64,000 nucleotides of DNA, from contig NZ_LGED01000244.1 of the NCBI RefSeq assembly GCF_001280085.1, forward strand, positions 1 to 64,000, written 5' to 3'. Positions 42,762 to 51,406 of this stretch are shown piece by piece. The stretch is from Saccharothrix sp. NRRL B-16348. Its GTDB lineage: Bacteria; Actinomycetota; Actinomycetes; Mycobacteriales; Pseudonocardiaceae. Each line of letters begins with the position of its first letter. The stretch's first letter is position 1. Under the pieces are notes generated by a model that was given only the letters and a program-made list of their open reading frames with translations, ran no database searches and was not told where the DNA came from. Made by a program: the position numbers and the translations under genes.

Positions 42762-42871
42762 GAACGTAGGACACGCGCGACCTGAACGTAGGACACGCGC
42801 GTTCTGAACGTAGGACACGCGCGACGCGAACGTAGGACTCTCGCGTTCTGAACGTAGGACTCTCGCGTTCT
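42762..42871. repeat. Five exact-period 22-bp tandem repeats
   Basis: Five contiguous units start at 42762, 42784, 42806, 42828 and 42850. Every unit starts gaacgtaggac and has cgcg at the same position. They differ only in two blocks: ac or tc (with g or t following), and the last four bases (acct, ttct, acgc). The array ends 2 bp from the stop codon of the caspase-KAP gene. There are no unique spacers, so it is not a CRISPR array. Confidence 0.9.
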
Positions 42872-42873
42872 GG

Positions 42874-45183
42874 CTAGTCCTCGGTGCCGCAGCACCGGCG
42901 GATCAGTCGCGGCGTCAGCGGGGCGCGCAGCACGACCGTGCGGAACTCCTCGTTCCCGGCCAGTTCCCGCAGGTGTTCGGGGAAGCACTCGGACGCCCAC
43001 AGCGGTTCGACGATGCCGCGCACCGCCTCCGGATCGGCCTCCAGGTGGTCGGCCATGGCGGGCCAGCGCACCCGCACGATCGCCCACAGCGCGAGCACGT
43101 CGGAGGCGACGGTGTTGTTCTCCAGCACCCGCACCGAGCGCAGCACGCTGTAGGTGTTCAAGAACTTCTTGACGTTGCGGGGGTTCGCGTCCAGCAACGG
43201 CAGGAAACGGCGCAGCGCGTGTTCGGTCCGCTTGCGATTGCGCGGTGTGTTGAGGGCGAGCACGGCGTCGGTGACCAAGTCCTCGCGCGCGTCGTCGCTG
43301 GCCCCGTCCAGGACTTGCAGGATCTCGGCTTCCTCGCCCTCGGCGATGCGTTGGCGCGCTTCCCGCACTTCCGCCTTGGTGTCCTCGTCGTCGTCCGCCG
43401 AGTCGATGCGCAGCAGCCGGTCGAGAAAGGCGGACCTCGCCTTCGCGGTGGGCACGGGCACCGGCACGGTGAGCTGGAAGAGCTTGTCCAGGAACAGGTG
43501 GCCCAACGGGTAGCCGGGCAGCGCGACGCTGTCGCCGAACGCCTTGTAGGCGGTCTCGTAACTCGTGCGGAGCCAGGCCCCGTCGGCGGCGACGATGAAG
43601 TACGCGGCCGTGCCGGCGTCCCTGATCAGGGTCTGCACCGAGTCGAGCAGTTCGACGACGTAGGTGTCCGCACAGCGGTCGAGGTCGTCGATGAAGAACA
43701 GCAAGGGTTTCGCGGACTTGCCGGACATCCACCCGAAGTGGGCCGCGACCTCGTCCATCGGGTTGGCCGTGAACTGCTCGAACAGCCGGGCGCCGCGGGC
43801 CGAGTCCCACAGCAGGAAGCGGCTCACCAGCCGGGAGGCGACCCACAGCGCGGTCACCGCGCCGGCCACGGTGGTCACGCCCTTCGCCGCGGTGGTGAGC
43901 AGGTCGCCGCTCGTGCCACGCGGCCACAGCAGCACCAACGACGCCGCTGCCAGCGCCAGCAGGACGACCGCCAGCAGGTACGGCGCGCCGGACCTCCGCG
44001 CCCGGACGAACGTCTCCGCCAAGCGCAGCCAGGCGGCCCGCCAGAAGCCCCGCTGACGGGAGATCTCCTTGCGGGTGGCGCCCAGCAGCGTCCACCACGG
44101 CGGGGCGATGCGCGACTGCCGCCACGCGTCGAACCGGACGATGGTGAACTCGCGTTCCAGCCGCTGCCCCAGGAAGTTGAGCAAGCTGCTCTTGCCGGTG
44201 CCCCACGCACCGTCGACGTGCACGAGGAACGAAGTCCCCGGCTCGTCCCGGCGCACCTCGCGCAGTCGCATGGCGAGCACGTCGGCCAACGACGCGCGGT
44301 TCAGGTCGTCCCGGCCGGCGGGTGCGTCGGTCGACCACTCGACGTCGGCGTCGGGCTCGGTCGGCTCCCCCCGTTCGGGCACGTCCGGTTCGCCCGGCGC
44401 TTCGGTCGTAGTCTCGGGAGTGGCCGGTTCCCTCGGAAGAGGGGTCGGCGCGGGATGAAGAGCCGTCGTGGGGACGCCCTTGGGCGCGCCCGCGATGTAC
44501 AGCGGCCCGGTCAGCGTGCTGCTCATCACGGGCGTCTGGCGGTTTGCCGACCTCAGGCCGTTTCGGATGTAGTCGTACAGCTCACGGATCTCGATCAGAC
44601 CGTCGCCGTCGAGGTCGGCGTTCCCGGTGCGCAGGCCTTCGACCAGCACCGAGGTGAACAGGGAACTGAAATCCTCACCCTCGCGGTCCTCGTAGGCGAA
44701 TTCCATCCCTCTCGACGAAGTCAGCACAGCCTGCCCGGAGGCGATCCGGCCGACCTCCACGAAGGACCCGGAATAACTGCAATCGAGGATCACGACGACG
44801 TGCCGCGCGCGACACCGGCTGAACAGGTCGGAGAGGAAAGTGGCCGGGATCGCCGTCGCCGAGAGCAGGGACGATTCGGTGTCGACGGCCGCCAGGTGCA
44901 GCATGCCGTCGTCTGTCTTCAAGCCGAAGCCGGAGTAGTAGAACAGCAGCACTTCGTCGCGGGACGCGTCGTTGAAGAACCCTTCGATGCCGCGCCGGGC
45001 CTGGTCCGCGGTCGGCTCGGCCAACCACTGGACGTCGAATCCACCCACGTCCGGGTCGGAGAGCACGTCGGACAGCGCCGCGCCGTCCACCCGAGCGCTG
45101 GTCAGGCGGCTCAACCTCGGATCGGTGAACTCGCCCGCCGAGATGAGCAGCGCCCGCCGCTCACCCGTGACGCGGTCAGGCAT
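42874..45183 (-). CDS. Caspase-like (pseudo-protease) domain fused to a membrane-anchored KAP P-loop NTPase
   Basis: A 769-residue fusion. The N-terminal caspase/C14 fold (about 8-215) starts ERRALLISAGEFTDPRLSRL. The usual YYSGHG reads YYSGFG (Phe86 for the catalytic His). The usual DCCxSG reads DCSYSG (Ser136 for the catalytic Cys). An EF-hand-like ADLDGDGLIEIRELYDYI follows. After a Pro-rich linker (235-290) comes a KAP NTPase: Walker A DGAWGTGKSSLLN at 324-336, two membrane helices (about 401-420 and 433-458), and Walker B LLFFIDDLDRC at 494-504. Family members act in conflict/immunity systems. The start overlaps the aroE stop by 8 bp, with no clear ribosome-binding site. Confidence 0.85.
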   Translation of the reverse strand: MPDRVTGERRALLISAGEFTDPRLSRLTSARVDGAALSDVLSDPDVGGFDVQWLAEPTADQARRGIEGFFNDASRDEVLLFYYSGFGLKTDDGMLHLAAVDTESSLLSATAIPATFLSDLFSRCRARHVVVILDCSYSGSFVEVGRIASGQAVLTSSRGMEFAYEDREGEDFSSLFTSVLVEGLRTGNADLDGDGLIEIRELYDYIRNGLRSANRQTPVMSSTLTGPLYIAGAPKGVPTTALHPAPTPLPREPATPETTTEAPGEPDVPERGEPTEPDADVEWSTDAPAGRDDLNRASLADVLAMRLREVRRDEPGTSFLVHVDGAWGTGKSSLLNFLGQRLEREFTIVRFDAWRQSRIAPPWWTLLGATRKEISRQRGFWRAAWLRLAETFVRARRSGAPYLLAVVLLALAAASLVLLWPRGTSGDLLTTAAKGVTTVAGAVTALWVASRLVSRFLLWDSARGARLFEQFTANPMDEVAAHFGWMSGKSAKPLLFFIDDLDRCADTYVVELLDSVQTLIRDAGTAAYFIVAADGAWLRTSYETAYKAFGDSVALPGYPLGHLFLDKLFQLTVPVPVPTAKARSAFLDRLLRIDSADDDEDTKAEVREARQRIAEGEEAEILQVLDGASDDAREDLVTDAVLALNTPRNRKRTEHALRRFLPLLDANPRNVKKFLNTYSVLRSVRVLENNTVASDVLALWAIVRVRWPAMADHLEADPEAVRGIVEPLWASECFPEHLRELAGNEEFRTVVLRAPLTPRLIRRCCGTED

Positions 45184-46027
45184 CGAGCGGGAGGGGGAGG
45201 AGGTTGTCGGTGGCGGTGCGGAGGGCGGCGCGCATCGCCTCGCGCGGGGCCGGGTGGCCGGTGAACTGCTCCGACTGGCCGAAGGCCTGGTGCAGGAGCA
45301 TGTCGAGGCCGGTGGCGAGGGTGCGGCCCCGTTTCTCCACGGCGTGGGCCAGCGGGGTGGGCCAGGGGTGGTAGATGACGTCCAGGACGTGGGGCGCCTC
45401 GGCCAGCGCGCCGGCGATCGGCTCGGTCGCGTCCGGTGGCACGGTGCTGACCAGGACGTCCGAGGCGGACGCCAGGGCGGCGAAGTCGGCGGCGTCCCAC
45501 GTGACGACGTCCAGGGCCAGGCCGAGGCGGGACGCGCACGACTCCGCCTCCGCCGCACGGCTCACCGAACGGACCACCAGCGTGACCGCGCGGACGCCCA
45601 CGGACGCCAGCGCCACCAGCGCCGCGGTGGCCGTGCCGCCCGCGCCCAGCAGCACCGCGCGCGACCCGGACGTGAAGCCGCACGAGGCACGCAGCGCGCC
45701 GAGGACGCCGTCCACGTCGGTGTTGTCCGCACGCCACCCGCCGTCGACCGGCACCAGGGTGTTCGCGGCGCCGACCTGCACGGCCCGGGACGTCGCGGTG
45801 GTGGCCACGGCCAGCGCGGCGCGCTTGTCGGGCATCGTCACCGACAAGCCCACCCACTCCGAGCCCAAGCCCGTGACCAGGGCGGACACCTCATCGGCGA
45901 CGCACTCGACGCGCGTGTACTCCCAGTCGGACAGGCCGAGTGCCGCGAACGCGGCGTTGTGCAGCACCGGTGACAGCGAATGCGCCACCGGCGAGCCGAT
46001 GACCGCCGCACGTCGAGCCCGGGTCAC
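45176..46027 (-). CDS. aroE: Shikimate dehydrogenase
   Basis: A 283-residue NADP-dependent enzyme reducing 3-dehydroshikimate. The substrate motif AVIGSPVAHSLSPVLHNAAF is at the N-terminus. The catalytic Lys lies in LSVTMPDKRAAL, GAANTLVPVDGGWRADNTDV follows, and the nucleotide loop is VLLGAGGTATAALVAL. The usual VTxP-x-K reads VTMPDK. The GTG start at 46027 lies 2 bp after the mltG stop, so it is translationally coupled. A non-metabolic gene is coupled at its 3' end. Confidence 0.93.
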   Translation of the reverse strand: MTRARRAAVIGSPVAHSLSPVLHNAAFAALGLSDWEYTRVECVADEVSALVTGLGSEWVGLSVTMPDKRAALAVATTATSRAVQVGAANTLVPVDGGWRADNTDVDGVLGALRASCGFTSGSRAVLLGAGGTATAALVALASVGVRAVTLVVRSVSRAAEAESCASRLGLALDVVTWDAADFAALASASDVLVSTVPPDATEPIAGALAEAPHVLDVIYHPWPTPLAHAVEKRGRTLATGLDMLLHQAFGQSEQFTGHPAPREAMRAALRTATDNLLPLPLDA

Positions 46028-46029
46028 GG

Positions 46030-47250
46030 TCAGAAGACGCCTTCCCGCTGAGCCTTCTTCGACACGGCGTCGTGCTCGTCGAACGTGTTCGTGAAGCACG
46101 ACGTGCCGTCCTTCTGGCACTTCACGAAGTACATCCACGGCCCGTCCTCGGGCGTGATCGCGGCCTGGATCGCCTCACGGCCGGGCGAGCCGATCGGCGT
46201 CGGCGGCAGCCCCTGCACCTGGTAGGTGTTGTAGGGGCCGGCCCTCTCGCGGTCCTCGTCGCTGGTGGTGATGTGCGGCCGGTCCAGCTTGTAGTTGACC
46301 GTCGAGTCCAGCTCCAGCTTCTGCGGCAGCGCCAACCGGCTGTAGATGACCCGCGAGATCTTGCCGAAGTCCTTGGTCACGCCTTCCTTCTCGATCAGGG
46401 AGGCGATGACCAGCACCTCGTACGGGCGGAAACCCGTCTTGCCCGAGCCGCTGGGGATGCCGTAGCCCTGCAGCCGGTTCAGGGACGTGGCGATCACGCC
46501 CTTGAGCAGCTCGACCGCGTTCGCGCCCGGCTTGACGTGGTACAGGCCCGGCACGATGAGACCTTCGAGCCGGTTCACGTTCGGCGCGGCGACGACGTCG
46601 GGCAGCGCCCACTCGGGGATGCCGAGCGCGGCCGGCTCGGCGTTGTCCGCCGCGTCGCGCAGCTGCTCGGGCGTCACGCACTGCTTGGCGCCGTCCAGCT
46701 CGACGCACGAGGCTTCGGACAGCATCGACAGGATGCCCTTGGTGACCTTGCCGTCCTGCGCGGTGAGGTCGTGCAGGACGTTGCCGCCCTTCACCTCCAG
46801 CGGCACGATCTTGGACGCCTCGTCCACCATCCGCGCCACCGCGGCCTCGCCGGACATCTTGGTCTTCATCAGGTAGAACCCGGGCTGGATCGCGGTGACC
46901 CGCGAGTCGTCCGCACCCGCCTCGGTGAACGCGCGCGCGCTCGCCACCACGCCCTGCTCCTTGAGCGTGGTCGCGATGGTGGTGACCAGGTCGCCGTCCT
47001 TGACCTCGACCACCACGTCCGCCTCGCCCGCGCCCGCGAAGTCGTCGTACGAGCCGATGCCGCTCAACGTGCGGTAGCCGTAGTACGCGCCGACACCGCC
47101 GCCGGTCAGCACCAGCGCCACGACGACCCAGAGGATCATCCGCCTGCGCCTGCGCTTGGCGCGGCGGGCCGCGGCGTCGCTCCTGCCGCGTGCCGCCCGC
47201 TCGTCGTGGCGGGTCTCTGGATCGGTGAACAACCCGAGGTCGTCGTTCAC
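46030..47250 (-). CDS. mltG: Endolytic murein transglycosylase MltG (YceG family)
   Basis: A 406-residue membrane protein that cleaves nascent glycan strands to end their synthesis. The N-terminus is a basic cytoplasmic tail and a single helix (about residues 38-58, [20 protein letters not shown]). A LysM-like part follows, then the catalytic region [20 protein letters not shown] with the family glutamate and [20 protein letters not shown] near the C-terminus. It overlaps ruvX by 4 bp, in the usual alaS-ruvX-mltG-aroE order. Confidence 0.93.
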   Translation of the reverse strand: MNDDLGLFTDPETRHDERAARGRSDAAARRAKRRRRRMILWVVVALVLTGGGVGAYYGYRTLSGIGSYDDFAGAGEADVVVEVKDGDLVTTIATTLKEQGVVASARAFTEAGADDSRVTAIQPGFYLMKTKMSGEAAVARMVDEASKIVPLEVKGGNVLHDLTAQDGKVTKGILSMLSEASCVELDGAKQCVTPEQLRDAADNAEPAALGIPEWALPDVVAAPNVNRLEGLIVPGLYHVKPGANAVELLKGVIATSLNRLQGYGIPSGSGKTGFRPYEVLVIASLIEKEGVTKDFGKISRVIYSRLALPQKLELDSTVNYKLDRPHITTSDEDRERAGPYNTYQVQGLPPTPIGSPGREAIQAAITPEDGPWMYFVKCQKDGTSCFTNTFDEHDAVSKKAQREGVF

Positions 47251-47759
47251 GAGCCGTCCTTAGCTCCGGGGGCTCGCTCCGCTGCGGATCGAGCCACTTG
47301 TCGCGCGCGTGCGTCCAGCCAGGACTGCAGGATCTCGACCGCGGCAGCCTGGTCGACGACGGCGCGCTGCTTCTTGCCCCGCACCCCGCGTTCGGCGAGC
47401 ACCCGGCTCGCCGTGACGGTGGTCAGCCGCTCATCGGTGAGCCGCACCGGAACCGGTGCGACGCGCTCGGCCAACGCCGCAGCGTACGCCGTCGCGCTCG
47501 CCGCCGCCGGCCCGTGCTTCCCGGCCAGCGTCCGGGGCAGGCCGACCACGACTTCCACCACGTCGTGCTCGGTGACCAGGCCGGCCAGGTCCCGCAGGTC
47601 CCGACCGGTCTTCACGTCACGTGCCAGGGTAACCAGCGGCGTCGCGAGGAACGCGCCCGGATCGCTCAGCGCCACGCCGACGCGCACCGCGCCGACGTCG
47701 ACGCCCAGCCTCCGACCGAGGCCGGGATCGTCGACGCCGGGGCGGTCAGCGCTGCTCAA
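47247..47759 (-). CDS. ruvX: Putative pre-16S rRNA nuclease / Holliday-junction resolvase-like (YqgF)
   Basis: About 170 residues with the RNase H-like fold. [20 protein letters not shown] holds the first acidic residue, [16 protein letters not shown] the next strand, [18 protein letters not shown] the conserved Glu, and [20 protein letters not shown] the final Asp. It probably trims 16S rRNA precursors. The start is uncertain: a TTG at 47759 overlapping the alaS stop by 14 bp is the best fit, as no ATG or GTG lies near the conserved N-terminus. Confidence 0.88.
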   Translation of the reverse strand: MSSADRPGVDDPGLGRRLGVDVGAVRVGVALSDPGAFLATPLVTLARDVKTGRDLRDLAGLVTEHDVVEVVVGLPRTLAGKHGPAAASATAYAAALAERVAPVPVRLTDERLTTVTASRVLAERGVRGKKQRAVVDQAAAVEILQSWLDARARQVARSAAERAPGAKDGS

Positions 47760-50418
47760 CGGCGCGGTCCACCTCGGCGCGCAGGGCGGTGATGGCGTCG
47801 CCGACCCCGCCCGGGTTCGTGCCGCCACCCTGGGCGAGGTCCGGCTTGCCGCCGCCCCGCCCGCCGACGGCCGGGGCGAAGGCAGGCACCAGCTTGCCGG
47901 CGGCCAACCCCAGGTCACGGGCGGCGGACGTGGTGGCGACCACGAAGCTGACCTTGTCGCCGTCCGGGGCGAACAGGCCGACCACGCCCGGCTTGTCGCC
48001 GAGCCGGTTGCGCACCTCGCCGGCGATGGTCCGCACGTCGGCGCCCGACGTGCCCTCCGGCAACCGGAGGGCCACCAGGGACACCCCGCGCACGTCCAGG
48101 GCCTGCTCGGCCAGCGAACCGGCGTTGGCCACGAGCTGGGCGGCCTTGACCTTCTCCAGCTCCTTCTCGGCCACCCGCAGCCGCTCGACCAGGGCCTCGA
48201 CCCGGGCGGGCACCTCGGCGTCGGGCACCTTGAGCATGGCGGCGACGTTCTGCACCAGGGCCCGCTCCTGGGCCAGGTACTTGAAGGCCTCGATGCCGAC
48301 GTAGGCCTCCAGGCGGCGCACGCCGGAGCCGACGGACGACTCGCCGATCACCGTGATCGGGCCGATCTGGGACGAGTGCTCGACGTGCGTGCCACCGCAC
48401 AGCTCGCGCGACCACGGCCCGCCGATCTCGACCACGCGCACGGTCTCGTCGTAGGTCTCGCCGAACAGGGCCACGGCGCCCATCTCCTGGGCGCCGCCCA
48501 TGTCCGTGTACACGACCTGCACCGGCAGGTCCTTGCGGACGGCCAGGTTGGAGACCTCTTCGATCTCGCTGCGGGCCTCCTCGGACAGGCCGCCGGTCCA
48601 GGCGAAGTCCAGCCGCAGGTAGCCCGGCTTGTTGTACGAGCCGCTCTGCAGGGCCGACGGGCCGAGCACCTGCCTCAGGGCGGCGTGCACGACGTGCGTG
48701 CCCGAGTGGCCCTGGCGGGCGCCGACGCGCCACTCCGGGTCGACCCTGGCCTCGACGTGCTCGCCCTCGGCGATCTCGCCGCTGACCACGCGCACCTGGT
48801 GCACCCACAGCTTGCGGGACACCTTCTGCACGTCCACGACTTCCAGCTCGGCGTTGGCCGTGACGATGGTGCCGGCGTCGCTCTCCTGGCCGCCGGACTC
48901 GGCGTACAGCGGGGTGCGGTCGAGCACGACCTCGACGATGTCGCCCTCGCGGGCCGACTTCACCCGCTTGCCGCCGCTGACGATGCCGCGCAGCGTGGCC
49001 TCGCTGGCCAGCTCGGTGTAGCCGGTGAACTCGGTGGCGCCCAGCTCCAGCAGCTCCCGGTACACGGTCTGGTCGCCGTGGCCGGTCTTCTTGCCGGCGG
49101 CGTCGGCCTTGGCGCGGGCGCGCTGCTCGGCCATCAGCTTGCGGAACCCGTCCTCGTCCACGGTGAGGCCGGCCTCGGAGGCCATCTCCAGGGTGAGGTC
49201 GAGCGGGAAGCCGTAGGTGTCGTGCAGCTGGAAGGCCTTGTCGCCGGGCAGCGTGGCGCGGCCGTCGGACTTGACCTCGGCGGCGGCGTTCTCGAAGATC
49301 CGCGACCCGGCGTCGAGGGTCCGCAGGAACGTGTCCTCCTCGGCCTTGAGCACCTGCTCGATCCGGGCGAAGCCGGACACCAGCTCGGGGTAGGACGGGC
49401 CCATGGCGTCGCGGACGACGGTGGCGAACTGGGTCAGCACGGGCTCGGTGACGCCCAGCAGGCGGGCGGAGCGGACGATGCGGCGCAGCAGGCGGCGCAG
49501 CACGTAGCCGCGGGCCTCGTTGCCGGGCGTGACGCCGTCGCCGACCAGCAGCACGCCGCTGCGGGCGTGGTCGGCGATGACGCGGAAGCGCACGTCGTCG
49601 GTCTCGTCGGCGCCGTACTTGCGGCCGGACAGCTCCTCGGCCTTGGTGATCACGGTGCGGACGAGGTCGGTCTCGTAGACGTTGTCGACGTCCTGGAGCA
49701 GCATGGCGACGCGCTCGACGCCCATGCCGGTGTCGATGTTCTTGTCCGGCAGCTCGCCGAGGATCGGGTAGTCCTTCTTGGCGCCGCCCTCGCCGCGGAC
49801 GTTCTGCATGAAGACCAGGTTCCAGATCTCCAGGTACCGGTCCTCGTCGACGACCGGACCGCCCTCCTTGCCGAAGGCCGGGCCGCGGTCGTAGTAGATC
49901 TCCGAGCACGGGCCGCACGGGCCGGGCACGCCCATCGACCAGTAGTTGTCCTCGACGTCGCGGCGCTGGATGCGCTCGGGCGGCAGCCCGGCGACCTTCT
50001 GCCACAGGCCGGCGGCCTCGTCGTCGTCCAGGTAGACGGTCACCCAGATGCGCTCCGGGTCGAGGCCGTAGCCGCCGTCGGCCTGCGGCCTGGTGACCAG
50101 GTCCCAGGCGAGCCGGATGGCGTCTTCCTTGAAGTAGTCGCCGAACGAGAAGTTGCCGGCCATCTGGAAGAACGTGTTGTGCCGGGTGGTCTTGCCGACC
50201 TCGTCGATGTCCGGGGTGCGCACGCACTTCTGGATGCTCGTCATCCGCGGGGCGGGCGGCGGGGCCTCGCCGAGGAAGTACGGCTTGAACGGCACCATGC
50301 CGGCGTTGACGAACAGCAGGTTCGGGTCGTCGAGCAGGAGCGAGGCGCTGGGCACGTACTTGTGGCCGGCGTTCTCGAAGTGCTCGCGGAAGCGCTTGAT
50401 GATCTCGTGGGTCTGCAC
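47746..50418 (-). CDS. alaS: Alanyl-tRNA synthetase
   Basis: An 890-residue class II synthetase. It begins [20 protein letters not shown], with class II motifs in the first 350 residues. The editing domain metal-site motifs are [20 protein letters not shown] and the [17 protein letters not shown] block. The glycine-rich C-Ala domain ends with [20 protein letters not shown]. Length and motifs are standard. It heads the alaS-ruvX-mltG-aroE set. Confidence 0.97.
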   Translation of the reverse strand: MQTHEIIKRFREHFENAGHKYVPSASLLLDDPNLLFVNAGMVPFKPYFLGEAPPPAPRMTSIQKCVRTPDIDEVGKTTRHNTFFQMAGNFSFGDYFKEDAIRLAWDLVTRPQADGGYGLDPERIWVTVYLDDDEAAGLWQKVAGLPPERIQRRDVEDNYWSMGVPGPCGPCSEIYYDRGPAFGKEGGPVVDEDRYLEIWNLVFMQNVRGEGGAKKDYPILGELPDKNIDTGMGVERVAMLLQDVDNVYETDLVRTVITKAEELSGRKYGADETDDVRFRVIADHARSGVLLVGDGVTPGNEARGYVLRRLLRRIVRSARLLGVTEPVLTQFATVVRDAMGPSYPELVSGFARIEQVLKAEEDTFLRTLDAGSRIFENAAAEVKSDGRATLPGDKAFQLHDTYGFPLDLTLEMASEAGLTVDEDGFRKLMAEQRARAKADAAGKKTGHGDQTVYRELLELGATEFTGYTELASEATLRGIVSGGKRVKSAREGDIVEVVLDRTPLYAESGGQESDAGTIVTANAELEVVDVQKVSRKLWVHQVRVVSGEIAEGEHVEARVDPEWRVGARQGHSGTHVVHAALRQVLGPSALQSGSYNKPGYLRLDFAWTGGLSEEARSEIEEVSNLAVRKDLPVQVVYTDMGGAQEMGAVALFGETYDETVRVVEIGGPWSRELCGGTHVEHSSQIGPITVIGESSVGSGVRRLEAYVGIEAFKYLAQERALVQNVAAMLKVPDAEVPARVEALVERLRVAEKELEKVKAAQLVANAGSLAEQALDVRGVSLVALRLPEGTSGADVRTIAGEVRNRLGDKPGVVGLFAPDGDKVSFVVATTSAARDLGLAAGKLVPAFAPAVGGRGGGKPDLAQGGGTNPGGVGDAITALRAEVDRAVEQR

Positions 50419-50474
50419 GGGTCTTGTCCTTCGGGAGTGTGGAAAGTCAGGGCGCGGCTAGGCGAACGAACGAC

Positions 50475-50744
50475 CTACCTGGCGTCGTTCGCCCTGCGCG
50501 CTCGCCGACCCGGCGTGAAGCCCGTCTGACGTTCCACGGTGTCCTGCAACTCCTGTTCGCGCTCCGACATTCCGGCGCGCACCTCGGCGCCGAACGAGCC
50601 GACGGCGCTCGCCAGCTCGCGCAGGCCCTGGCCGACGTTCTCGCCGATGCCGGCGGGCGTGGCGGCGTGCGCGGCCTGGCCCGCCTTGCGGGCGGCGAAG
50701 ACGCCGGCGGCGATGCCGAGCCCGAACCAGAACAGCCGCCTCAT
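50475..50744 (-). CDS. Small membrane protein (DUF6167-like)
   Basis: An 89-residue protein with an N-terminal hydrophobic helix (MRRLFWFGLGIAAGVFAARK), an amphipathic helix and a basic C-terminal tail (GRRARRANDAR). A gene like this usually precedes alaS in actinobacteria next to a DUF948 gene; function is unknown. Its start overlaps the DUF948 stop by 4 bp. Confidence 0.75.
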   Translation of the reverse strand: MRRLFWFGLGIAAGVFAARKAGQAAHAATPAGIGENVGQGLRELASAVGSFGAEVRAGMSEREQELQDTVERQTGFTPGRRARRANDAR

Positions 50745-51136
50745 CGCCTGCCCCTGCGTCGAGTGTGCTTGCTGGGAGCCTCCTTGGCCGCGCGCCGGGC
50801 GCGGATGGCCTTGCTGACGCCGTAGGACAGCGCGGCGGCCTTGACCAGCGGCCCGCCCAGCGTGGCGGTGAACAGGGAGGTGAGCGCGGAGACGTTGCCG
50901 GTGACCGCGCGGGCGTTGGCGGTGATCCCGTCCACCCGCTCCAGCTGCGTGTTCACGTGCGTGATCGTCGTGTTCGCGCCGGTGAAGATCGGGTCGCTGT
51001 TCTGGTGCGCCTTGCGGATGGCGATCGTGGCCTCGTCCAGCGTCCGGCCCAGCTTGATCAACGGGATCGCCAGCAGGAGCACAAGCAGCACGAACGCGCC
51101 GGCGGCGACCAGCGCGGCGATCTGCCCTGGCGACAC
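50741..51136 (-). CDS. DUF948-domain membrane protein
   Basis: A 131-residue protein with one N-terminal membrane helix (about 4-24, GQIAALVAAGAFVLLVLLLA). A heptad-like region follows (TLDEATIAIRKAHQNSDPIF then NTTITHVNTQLERVDGITAN), then a basic tail. The GTG start at 51136 follows an aggaggatcc ribosome-binding site. DUF948 proteins are widespread small membrane proteins of unknown role. It is divergent from the siderophore operon. Confidence 0.85.
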   Translation of the reverse strand: MSPGQIAALVAAGAFVLLVLLLAIPLIKLGRTLDEATIAIRKAHQNSDPIFTGANTTITHVNTQLERVDGITANARAVTGNVSALTSLFTATLGGPLVKAAALSYGVSKAIRARRAAKEAPSKHTRRRGRR

Positions 51137-51344
51137 GGATCCTCCTGGTGGATTGCAAGGCTCAAGGTGGTGGCCAAGGTTACCGCGACCGCGTCGGGGC
51201 CTCCGAACGAGATCAGGGCAGGGCTGTGCCACGTGGTGGGACGCCGCCGCCAAGACCCCCCATTTGGCGTCGATTCGATCGTGGTCGCGGCGGCTAGCGT
51301 TGGTGACGCGAGTGATCGTCACACCACGGATGGTCACGGAGGGC

Positions 51345-51374
51345 TTGACACACACCACACCGAGTAGATGAGGT
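51345..51374 (+). promoter_or_regulatory. Candidate promoter of the siderophore operon
   Basis: A perfect -35 ttgaca (51345-51350) is followed after 18 bp by tgaggt (51369-51374), a weak -10 that lies inside the iron box. Repressor binding there would exclude RNA polymerase. The rest of the 270-bp gap (51137-51344) shows no gene. Confidence 0.5.
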
Positions 51375-51387
51375 AAGCCTAACCTTA
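51369..51387. promoter_or_regulatory. Iron box (IdeR/DmdR-type operator)
   Basis: The sequence tgaggtaagcctaacctta matches 15 of 19 positions of the TTAGGTTAGGCTAACCTAA iron-box consensus of actinobacterial DtxR-family repressors. It sits 20 bp before the first siderophore gene, so the operon should be off when Fe(II) is plentiful. Confidence 0.88.
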
Positions 51388-51406
51388 GTCGATCGTCGGA
51401 GGTGCC

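Noticed and set aside
42762..42871. CRISPR-like array
   Set aside because: The 22-bp units are contiguous with no unique spacers and no cas genes are nearby.
42647..44338. Minus-strand frame spanning the 22-bp repeats and the KAP domain in another phase
   Set aside because: The in-phase frame has clear Walker motifs; this one is Arg/Ala-rich and reads through the ptsH terminator and repeats.
42874..45183. Active caspase/metacaspase protease
   Set aside because: Both dyad positions are substituted (Phe86 and Ser136), read directly from the codons.
46072..50529. Very long plus-strand reading frame opposite alaS, ruvX and mltG
   Set aside because: It is the antisense shadow of strongly conserved genes; high GC removes stop codons, and its translation is His/Arg/Gln-rich with no family resemblance.
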